64,000 bases of DNA, from positions 18,540-82,539 of the forward strand of contig JAUCBJ010003870.1 of NCBI GenBank assembly GCA_032718475.1. The letters are read 5' to 3'. The notes under the pieces are model-generated. The model had not been told where the DNA came from. It worked only from the letters and a program-made list of their open reading frames with translations, and did not search any database. Source of the DNA: Nemertoderma westbladi (taxonomy: Eukaryota > Xenacoelomorpha > Nemertodermatida > Nemertodermatidae). The translations under genes were made by a program, and so were the position numbers. Positions 1-9,723 of the stretch are shown in pieces; within the stretch, counting starts at the first letter, position 1, and the number at the start of each line of letters is the position of its first letter.

Positions 1-1600
1 TACATTTATTAACGCAAATCACTTGAAAAAATAAAAAACTATAATGGAATGGGGTACATGGATTCCAGATATCTAACTTCTGTGCAAAATAACTTTAATC
101 GTATGGTGCTAAATTTCAAAATGACTCAACCATACAATTTAGCTGAAGATATTAATTTAGATTATGGCTTCCGACATTTATGGCTTCCGACACACACACA
201 CACACAGACTTTTGAAAAACGGCCATAGTATAATTATATCAGTTCGCTGATGGCTCGCCATTCGTGTCTCGCCCCATATCGTTTATCAAATATTTTTTTT
301 TATCTCCAAAAATACAATCCCACTTGGTTTTAAGGTTTAAAAAGGAGAAATAAATAATATTATCCCAGTCAATTAAGTCTGATAAGAGGCCGAAAATATC
401 ATTGCGCTCGTTCCAATATCGGTGATGTGCTTCCACATTTTTCCATTTGTGAACAAGAAATTATATTAAATTAGGTAAAAAGAGGTGGTAACTACTGTAT
501 CTATCAATTCAAATGAAATAAATATTTTGCTTCTCCGATATTACACTTGCTGATATCCCAAAAAAGTTAAAAGAAAAAATTATGCGGACCAGTTTAAGTT
601 TCGTGTTTTTTTTTTCCTTAGCAAAATGCATTTTACATAGCAACATACTGTAACAAAGCAACCCTAATATAGTTTCCCCTAATATCTTTAGTCTAACGAC
701 TAAAGATCTATTGAATGAATTATGAATTTCTATTCTACATACTGTAGTTACGACGGAAATTCCACTTGATTCAATTTGGATGGTACTGTAGGATATAGGG
801 AGCTTAACACAACCTCTTTACTAAACGAGGGTATGTAACCAAGCCTACTGTATATAAGATGTGTCGACCTCAAAAACCCTTGTTCCCAAAAAATGGACTC
901 GTTATATCATAAACTTTGGGGTATTTAACCTAAAACAAATAAAAAAAAATACATTTACAATCGACTTCAGAGGATGGGGGGAGGGGTTTCATCTTTTTGA
1001 GACACCTCCAGTTTTTGTTTGGGTATATGCATTGAAATTATTATATATCATATAGAATGTATTAACTAGTTCTAATTTTATTAATTTATTTTATTATATT
1101 TAAATTTAATTAACTAATTTTCAAGGAAAACATTTATATTTCGGCCAATTTTATTCACATTTTCATGATTTTCAGTCTAAATGGTACTCCGAAATTTTTT
1201 ATCAAATTTTTTGAAATTTTCAGTCAGTGAGGTTTGATCAAGAAATCGACCTACCGTTGCAAAATATTATTTCACAGAATTAGAGGTTGAAGTCAAAATA
1301 GTTCATTTGGTTTTAAAAAATCGAATTTTATTTTTTTACTTTTTCTAGATCAGAATTTTTTGGTAATTCTGAAACTGTAAACGAAATTTTCATATCTGTT
1401 TTAGTTTTGGAGTTATTTGATTTTTTGTAGACCTCACTCATTTTGAAATTATTATAAATAAGTGGCCAATTATTTGTAAGATAGCTACGTACGTAGTATT
1501 ACTTTTTCAAAATACTATAATTGTATTTGTCCAACAGGATAATTTTTGCTATGAGTTTTCCTGTTCAGTGATTTCATTTCAATTGTTACTTTCCACGGCT
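1..1600. other. Non-coding AT-rich DNA, no gene seen
   Basis: I see no convincing coding sequence here. There is a short CA microsatellite at about 190-205 and several A/T homopolymer runs. The stretch at 1222-1256 recurs in inverted orientation at about 4621-4655, so part of this DNA belongs to a dispersed repeat family that flanks the element at 2392-4195. Confidence 0.6.
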
Positions 1601-2330
1601 AACGGATCATAGACAGTCTATCAGTCTGTTTGTATGTCTGTCTGTGTGTCGGTTTGTCTGTCAAAAAAATAGGGAAACATGATATCTAACAAAATGTTTT
1701 GGTTTGGGAATTTTCTTGGAAGGCGATTCCATTTCCAATGTCGATTTATGGGTTTGACGCGATACTGACTATCTGAATTCGTGATAGTCAGTCTGTCTGT
1801 CTGTCTGTGTGTCGGTTTGTCTGTCAAAAATCATGGAAACATGATATCTAACAAAATATTTTGCTTTTGGGTGAAATGAAATCACCGACCAAGAAAACCC
1901 CATAATTGTTTGTTAATTTGAGATATTTCTCAATTTTGACAGACAAACAGATACAAAGACCGACAGACAGACAGACGTAGAAACATTAAATAATCAATTA
2001 AACGTAAAAATAGATATCGGAAATGAAATCACCGACCAAGAAAACCCCATAAATAAATTTGTTTGTTAATTTGATTTAGTTCTCAATTTTGACAGACAAA
2101 CAGACAGACAGACAGACAGAACGTCTAGATTTCTTCAAACTGAAAAAGTGAAATTTGAACTGTAATTACCACTCAGTGACATTTTAAATGTTATCACCAC
2201 CCAGAAAAACTCTATAAGACAAATTTTGAGTAGTTTGTGCGCTTCTTAAATTTTAACAGACAGACAGACATACCAAAAACAGACAGACTGACTGACATGC
2301 AGACAGTCGACTAGAATCGGTAAATAGTGA
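1600..2330. repeat. CAGA/TCTG-rich dispersed repeat cluster
   Basis: The tract holds repeated runs of cagacagacaga and its complement together with a recurring core, gaaatgaaatcaccgacc, followed by aagaaaacccca. The core occurs at about 1873 and 2019. Weaker versions are at about 2345, 6138 and 49082, outside this tract, so this is a dispersed family rather than one local array. Short open frames across it are low-complexity and not genes. Confidence 0.65.
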
Positions 2331-2949
2331 AACCGACATCGTATTTGAAATCATCGGCAAATAAAAACCCAATAGCAAAAAAATGTAGGTGCCCAGTAAA
2401 AAATCCGCATTCGTAACGCATGGGATGGCGCATATTTCACGCATTCGTAACGCATTCTGAAATGTTACATAGATGAACCATGCGATACGAATGCGAAAAC
2501 CGAACCAAATACGCATCCTTTATTCGCATATCGAATGTAATACGAACCTTATTCGAATCCCGCACAGTCTACGAATGCGCCCCTAATCTTATACGAATGT
2601 TTCCCGCACACTATACGAATGCGTCTCGCATGTTATATACGAATGTTTCCCACGCTATACGAATGCGTTACGAATGTTTTACTAATGTTATACGAATGTT
2701 TACCGCAGGATTTTTATTTTTTTTATTATTTTGCTACAGTTTACATAGTTTTAACAGTTTACAACTGTTAAAACGTGTCCACTTTATTTATTTTTTTGAA
2801 TATACTTGATATTCCGAATCGAATATGAAAGCTATTTTCAATTTCCCCAAAAAAATGTTCAGATATAATTCAAGAGCACGCAATTTCAGACGTAATGATT
2901 TTATTATCTAGAATATTAATTTCAAACTTTTACTTAATCTTATTAATTA

Positions 2950-3115
2950 TTATTGATGGTTTATTATTTTTTATGATATTTTATTATTATATTATTTTTT
3001 ATGATATTTTATTATTATATTATTTTATTATTATATTATATTATTTTATTATTATATTATATTTTTTTATTATTATATATATTTTTATTATTATTATATA
3101 TATATATTTTATGAC
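2950..3115. repeat. AT-rich microsatellite
   Basis: This is a run of tttattattata-type units. The open frame across it is a translation of low-complexity DNA and is not a gene. Confidence 0.8.
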
Positions 3116-3426
3116 TTATTATCGAAAAAAGGCGAATTAATATTCTAGAATATAGTAAAAAAAACATTGAAATTATTTTGATGCATCTCATAAAATCTAT
3201 GCCTATGATGTATTTTGTCTGCAAGATTTTTTTACCATTAATAAGTGTAGGGCCTACTGTAGCAGTTAACTGTAATTAACTGCTAGAATACTGTATATCA
3301 GTAGACTTTTTAATGGCGTTTTATATCGAATTAAACAAATTCGACCTGGAGGCCTAAGAAACTGTGTGAGAATATCACCATACACAGGTACAATTTAGTA
3401 AAAATGCCACATGCTTTATAATATGT

Positions 3427-3660
3427 ATTGGTTCTGTACTGTAGGCCAGGTGAGATAAATAATGACAACATAAAACTACTGTAATAACTTTGGGAAATGA
3501 GTACTACTGTACAGGGGATAAAACTACGGGTGGGGGGGGGGGGGGGGGGGTGCCTAGTGCCTACATACTATAAGTATGCCTACATACTGTAGTTCCTTAA
3601 GTTAATACAGTAGTTTTATTTTGTCATTATTTATCTCACCTAGCCTACAGTACATAACCT
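3427..3660. repeat. Inverted repeat around a poly-G spacer
   Basis: The left arm (about 3434-3483) contains gtgagataaataatgacaa and the right arm (about 3605-3655) its complement ttgtcattatttatctcac. A poly-G run of about 20 sits between them at 3531-3550. This looks like a small MITE nested in the larger 2392-4195 element. Confidence 0.6.
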
Positions 3661-4195
3661 TTACATTATTACAGTACAGTATATCAAGCATGTTGGTAAA
3701 GGGAACAGGTTTACATACCAAAATAATGGGGAACCAAAATAATAAACGGGAGTTAAGAATTACTGGGCAACCCATTAAATAAATATATAGTAAAAGTACA
3801 TGGGACTGGCTGACTGGTAACAAAGGGGGAGAGCTACTAACTAATAACACTATGTTCGATTATTTGCCGAATGGTGATTGGCCAGTATTACAGTCTGTAC
3901 GGTACTCTAATTGAGAGTGCTTTGCATGCGTATCGCATGCGTCACGAATGGACCACGAATAATTTTAAGCGTGGCGTGGCTAAGCATTCGTATCGCATGT
4001 GCCACGAATGAAGAGCCACGAATATATTTACAAGTGAAATCTCACATGCGATACGAATACTATACGCATTCGTTAAATTATTCGGACTGACGAATCATTG
4101 ACGAAGGCTTCACGAATCTTAAATAACATTGCACGCACCTTTTACGAATGCTGCATGTGGCACGAATGCGTTACGCATGGGGATTTTTTACTGGG

Positions 4196-4999
4196 TGGTG
4201 GTGCTTTATTTATTTATTTGTTACATTTTTGACAGACAAACAGACAAGTATTCAGAAAAACAGACAGAGTGACCTCCAATATAAATAAAAATTAAAATAT
4301 TGTCGCCAAAGGTCCATACACTGATGTGTATCAGACGTATATCTGACGTATATACCTAATTGTTTACAAGTCTGCTTTGAAATATCGTAAAAGTATTTGA
4401 AAATCCCCCCAATTACAGAAAATTGGCGGGAACGTTTGAAACTCTCATAACTTGAAAGGCGTTTTTCTCAAAACGTTGTTAATATTTGGTCATAAGACTA
4501 CTGATTTTCAAAACTCAATATCTCGACAACATTTTATCGGATTTGAAATCTCTTTTCAGTGTTCGATTCAGCATAAAAATGTGTATTTGAATCAATAAAA
4601 AAACACAAAATTATTATTTGTAACCGTAGGTCGGTTTCTTGATCAAACCTCACCAATGGTCTAGACATATTGACCAATAAACTTTTAGACATAATTTTGA
4701 ATATAAGTGTAATTTTTACTAATTACTTTTCTGGATACATCTCACACATTAAGAAAATGAAACTAAATTGTTTATAACGGAACCGGTACGGAAATTCGAC
4801 CCCTACCATACAGGTACAGACAGGCGCTGTAGGCTACAAAGTCGAAAGGGATAAAGTTCTGAAATGTAGATGTAGATATTTCTTCTCTATCCTGTCCACT
4901 CCAGATAACAATGTGTAAATGAGTTACCGGTACTTAGACCGCCTGTACTGTACGGTGTTTGTAAACAGTAAGACGAGTAGGTCTAATGTGCAATCATAA
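4196..4999. other. Non-coding DNA, no gene seen
   Basis: No coding sequence is supported. The stretch around 4621-4655 is the inverted partner of 1222-1256. Confidence 0.5.
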
Positions 5000-5642
5000 T
5001 ACCGGTGTAACAGCGGATTCAGACCCCCGAAGAATCGGTCCCCCGGACCGGATCTGCTAGCGGATTTAGTCCCCCCGGACCCAATCCGCTAGCAGATTTG
5101 GTCTCCCTAGGACCAAATCTGCTAGCGGATTGGGTCCTCGTTCGCGGATTTGGTCCCCCCAATGTTATTGCAATAAATTCAAAATACACTGCCAGACTGC
5201 TCCGTTCCCTTCCTTATTGTCAATGGTTACAGTACTGGCAGACCGGTTATTCAGTATGTATCCTTTATTGTTCTGGTTAGAAAACCTTGTCTGTGTAACC
5301 TGCTCCTCCCCAATTTCGTAGTACGATAAATTTATTGTAATGAGGTTATATTGTTGTAGCCTTTTTATTATTAGAAAATATATCCTTCCCACCTGCAAAC
5401 TAATAATATGAATGAACATGAATGAATATGAATAACTGTTACTCAGTTGGCATTAGGTGTAACAGTTAACGCAGTAGCTGGTACAGTAGCTACTGCAGTT
5501 TTAATCTGTCTGCAGGTCTGACCGATAATTTAATCCATAAGCTACGCTGCTATGTCAGTATCAGTACTGCTGCACTCAGCACTGTCTGACTGTACTGTAA
5601 AATTATAATTTAAGGGGGGCTCAATCCGCTGTTACACCGGTA
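5000..5642. mobile_element. MITE with TACCGGTGTAACAGCGGATT termini
   Basis: The first 20 bases (5000-5019) are repeated in inverted form at the right end, which closes ccgctgttacaccggta at 5642. Terminal TA dinucleotides fit a TA target duplication of the Tc1/mariner type, though that is inference. The left third contains short inverted and direct motifs built on gctagcggatt. No transposase is encoded. Confidence 0.6.
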
Positions 5643-6320
5643 CTTGAAAAGGCCCGGCCCACCAGAATAATAGCAGCGCGAAGTACCGGACACGTGGTAG
5701 GAGTAGTATGCCTATAAGGCCTACGTAACTTCCTTCATGATCTGAACGTGCTCCACAATTTTAATAAAATGTTTTTTCGTGAGATTTGGTTCCTACCAAG
5801 GCGATAACTAATACTATAAGGTATCGATCGCATTGGTTCCTACTAATATTTAAGTCCTACTTTTTTTTCAAATAAAACAATATATTCTATATAAAAACGT
5901 ATTTTCCATTTATTTTTTTTATCGAATAATAGTCCTTTTTTTAATATTTTCAAATTATCGGACCAAAACACAACGACTTACACTCAAAATTTCAAAATTC
6001 TGTCTAGAAGATTTATTAGTCAACATGCAAGGCCATCCACTTAATTTTTTTCATTTTAATAAAATCAAAATGTTACCGAAAAAAATGAGTTTCCAGGAAG
6101 ATAGACAGACTAGATATTTCCCACCATCAAAACTGACATCGGAAATGAAATCCCAAACCTGGAAAATAGCGGCAATATTAGCTGGCGTGTGTTGTATTAG
6201 ATTTTGACGCACAAACAAACAGACATTACGACAGTTTACCTCCTTAATAACAGTTATATATAAATGACGATTTGAATTATTACAGATTTGACAGTCAGAT
6301 AGAGAGACCGACAGGTACTA
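5643..6320. other. Non-coding DNA, no gene seen
   Basis: No supported gene. A weak copy of the gaaatgaaatc dispersed core lies near 6138. Confidence 0.5.
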
Positions 6321-7645
6321 GTGTGTTGTAGGTACACCCCCCCCCCCCCCCTAATTTTTTTTTACAAGCTAGTTTTTGCTATTTCTTTTTATGAGATGTG
6401 CTAGAACATGAGATATATTTGAAAAAATTATAAAGTGTTCTAGAACAAATATTTTTGTTCTAGAACAAATTTTAAAAAAAGCTTACAAATTTTATTTTTT
6501 GTTAGTTATGTTTTATTTGATGTCAAGGAAATTGAATTTTCCAGAATAATATTCGAATTTATACAGCTAAGATTTGTGATTGCTTACACGTAAATAATGA
6601 CTGATTTGAGTACACCATGTCCCAGAATATAGTGTCGTAATTCAGTGACACCCCCCCCCCCCCCCTAATTGTTCTACAAATCGTAATGAGATTGCATGAA
6701 ATTTGAAACAGAGATAGTTTCACCTCCCGACCACTGACTGGGTGAGCAAGAATTTTTATTTTTGCTTTCAATCTTTAGCTACAAGCGTTTAAAAAAAGTG
6801 TCCCCAGCGATATTACACCAGTTACACCAGTTGCAGGGCCAGCTTTCCATTGGTACCAACAAACAGCTATAAGGTACTAGAAGAATAACTGCGGTGTAAC
6901 TGGTGTAATATCGCTGGAGACACTTTTTTTTAAACGCTTGTAGCTAAAGATTGGAAGCAAAAATAAAAATTCTTGCTCACCCAGTCAGTGGTCGGGAGGT
7001 GAAACTACCTCTGTTTCAAATTTCATGCAATACCATTACGATTTGTAGAAAAATTAGGGGGGCGGGGCGTGTCACTGAATTACGACACTATATTCTGGGA
7101 CATGGTGTATAGAGGAATTGTGGAAGAACTTAATGTGTGAGGAAAGTGCAATTTTGCTCTGTTGGATTTGATCAGAAAATATTACCATCTGTCTGCTAAA
7201 TAATAAATATTATAAAGTATACGTATTCTAACCATATCATTAATTTCTGAATATAATGACCTCAATACAGTGAATTTTTTAGTTTTAATAAGCTATTAAA
7301 AAAATACTAGCTAACCCCCTCTCCCCCAAACCCATCTTGCTAGCCACGATTAAAAATTATATGAAACAAATTCTAAATAAATTTAAAAAAAAAATTTTTT
7401 ATTTTTTGAACTGTTCTAGAACAAAAAAAACTTTTTTTTCTAGTTCTGAATAGCTAACATGTTCTAGAACATTATTAAAAAATAAAAATAGTACATTAAT
7501 TTTTTTTAATTGTTCTAGAACAAAAAATATTTTTTCTAGAACATATATATATATTTTTTTGAATAGCTAACATGTTCTAGAACATGTTCATAAAAAGAAA
7601 TAGCAAAAACAAACTAGTAAATTTGAGGGGGTACCTATAACACAC
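6321..7645. mobile_element. Palindromic element with nested inner inverted repeat
   Basis: Outer arms (about 6321-6394 and 7589-7645) share gtgttgtaggtacaccccc and tttttgctatttctttttatg with their complements. Inside is a second, longer inverted repeat with 220-bp arms at 6611-6830 and 6891-7110 around a 60-bp loop. Its termini, TACACCATGTCCCAG and complement, begin and end with TA as in mariner-type MITEs. The gaps between inner and outer arms carry many copies of the palindrome TTCTAGAA. No protein is encoded. Confidence 0.6.
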
Positions 7646-7910
7646 CGACCGCCGGTCGGTGCCGACCGACAATGCAATTTTACTATTTTACTAAATGCAT
7701 TTTACTATCAAATATTATTTCTCGTTTCGCGCCACTCAAAATGGTACGCCGCCAAAATTTTTAACCAAATTATTTGAAATTTTCAATCAATTTAAACAAT
7801 TTTTTTTTGGTTAAAATTACACTTAAAATTTCAAAATTATGTTTACCGGTAGAAGTTTTTTTTATAGGTCAATATGTCAAGCTCAAGACCATTGACTGAA
7901 AATTTCAAAC

Positions 7911-8805
7911 AATGGGGTAGACGACTCGGAAATTTTTTTTCGAGTTTTCGCTGGTTTCATGTGAAAGAAAAAGCATGTGAAAAAACCCCAGAGAGCAATT
8001 TTACTTAAAAAAAATAATATTTGCCGAGTTAAAGCGATTTTAAAACGCAAAATTAGCAACATCGAAAAATTAGGCCGTTTCAGAAAACTGCACGAGTGAC
8101 GTCAGCCATAACACAGCAACAGTTGTCAAGCGCTGTTGATTGGCTAATATAAAGTATAATATTGCAGTATCTAAAATAAAACAAATAATAAATGTAGCTA
8201 TGTATTTATTTGGATGTGTGTTTATGTATGATGTGTTTTAATTGGAATTCAATAATTTAAATTGTATAACAATAATTGCAATTGAAAAAGTGCGAATCCA
8301 CAATATAATCCAAAGTAATCTAAGTTTTGAAGCTTAATAAAACATTAATAAGCTACTGGATTTCTACCACCCTGGCAGTTTTAGCTACAAATATATTTTA
8401 TTTTTATAGCTAACAACTGTATAGTTTGGGATAAACAAATATTATTCTGGAATAATTAACTTGTTATGAATCAATTTCCGCCATAAAGATATCAAATAAT
8501 GTATTCTTAACACAACACAAAAACACACCAAATAAATATTAGCTACATTATTTATTTTAGTTACTAAGAGATTAATATTGTATAGTAACCAATGAACATT
8601 TAGTGCTGCACTAGTGACGTCACTCGTGCAGTTTTCTGAAACGGCCTGATTTTTCGATGTTTCTAATTTTGCGTTTTAAAATCTCTATAACTCGGCCAAT
8701 GTTTTTTTTTTTTAAGTAAAATTGCTCTCTAGGGTTTTTTCACATGCTCTTTCACATGAAACCAACGAAAACTCGAAAAAAAATTTCCGAGTCGTCTACC
8801 CCATT
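7911..8805. mobile_element. MITE with about 190-bp terminal inverted repeats
   Basis: Arms at 7911-8103 and 8614-8805 are near-complements, starting AATGGGGTAGACGACTCGG on the left and ending with the complement on the right. The arms run as far as cacgagtgacgtca. The 510-bp interior is AT-rich and encodes nothing recognisable. The transposase family cannot be assigned from the ends. Confidence 0.65.
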
Positions 8806-8979
8806 TGATTTAAAAATAACGGGGAGGTAGCATTTAGAATCAAAATCATAAAAATTTGATAAAAATTTAATATGCGACCAATTCGCGATGGAGATCACTT
8901 TATTAATCTGCAGGCAATGTGCGCCGCTATCTACTAAAATCAATACAGTTCAATTCACATTGAGTGAAAACTCAATAGG

Positions 8980-9560
8980 TTACAGTACAGAGTGCAGAGA
9001 AAGGGTTGTAGTACAGAGTGCAGAGAAAGGGTTGCAGTGCAGAGTGCAGAGAAAGGGTTGCAGTACAGAGTGCAGAGAAAGGGTTGCAGTACAGAGTGCA
9101 GAGAAAGGGTTGCAGTACAGAGTGCAGAGAAAGGGTTGCAGTACAGAGTGCAGAGAAAGGGTTGCAGTACAGAGTGTAGAGAAAGGGTTGTAGTACAGAG
9201 TGCAGAGAAAGGGTTGCAGTACAGAGTGCAGAGAAAGGGTTGCAGTACAGAGTGCAGAGAAAGGGTTGTAGTACAGAGTGCAGAGAAAGGGTTGCAGTAC
9301 AGAGTGCAGAGAAAGGGTTGCAGTACAGAGTGCATATAGAAAGGGTTGTAGTGCAGAGTGCAGAGAAAGGGTTGCAGTACAGAGTGCAGAGAAAGGGTTG
9401 CAGTACAGAGTGCAGAGAAAGGGTTGCAGTACAGAGTGCAGAGAAAGAGTTGTAGTACAGAGTGCAGAGAAAGGGTTGCAGTACAGAGTGCAGAGAAAGG
9501 GTTGTAGTACAGAGTGCAGAGAAAGGGTTGTAGTACAGAGTGCAGAGAAAGGGTTGCAGT
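8980..9560. repeat. 26-bp minisatellite, about 22 copies
   Basis: The unit is gggttgcagtacagagtgcagagaaa with c/t and a/g variants. One unit near 9331 carries a 2-bp insertion. Long open frames exist on both strands only because the unit has few stop codons. The array lies 160 bp beyond the NAF1 stop codon, on its downstream side. Confidence 0.95.
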
Positions 9561-9723
9561 CTGTTGCACTTATTGTAAAAATATCTTAGCTTATTTCAGT
9601 AACGTTTACTACCAAGGATAAAGTTAATTTTATCTCGAACTATTATAATTAAACACTTAAAAGCAGTTATCATTTAGAGAAGTTGTTCCCAAATAAAGGA
9701 CCTCCCCATCTTTACCAAATAAA

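Larger units (their letters stand above)
2392..4195. mobile_element. Candidate non-autonomous DNA transposon with CCCAGTAAAAAATCC ends
   Basis: The left end reads CCCAGTAAAAAATCC at 2392 and its reverse complement closes at 4195. Both sides carry subterminal arrays of short motifs of the form TACGAATGCG or CGCATTCGTA, at about 2405-2705 and 3925-4170. The CAGT start resembles hAT-type ends, but I could not find a clean 8-bp target duplication. No transposase is visible inside. The interior includes an AT-rich microsatellite and a nested inverted repeat. Confidence 0.5.

Noticed and set aside
2895-3140. 81-residue frame rich in Ile, Tyr and Phe
   Set aside because: A translation of an AT-rich microsatellite, not a membrane protein.
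6400-7580. Heat-shock promoter of a host gene
   Set aside because: The TTCTAGAA copies lie inside a palindromic mobile element and no gene is adjacent.
8955-9569. 204-residue repeated open frame on the minus strand and several on the plus strand
   Set aside because: They are translations of the 26-bp minisatellite. The unit is not a multiple of three, so several frames are open, with no start context or homology.
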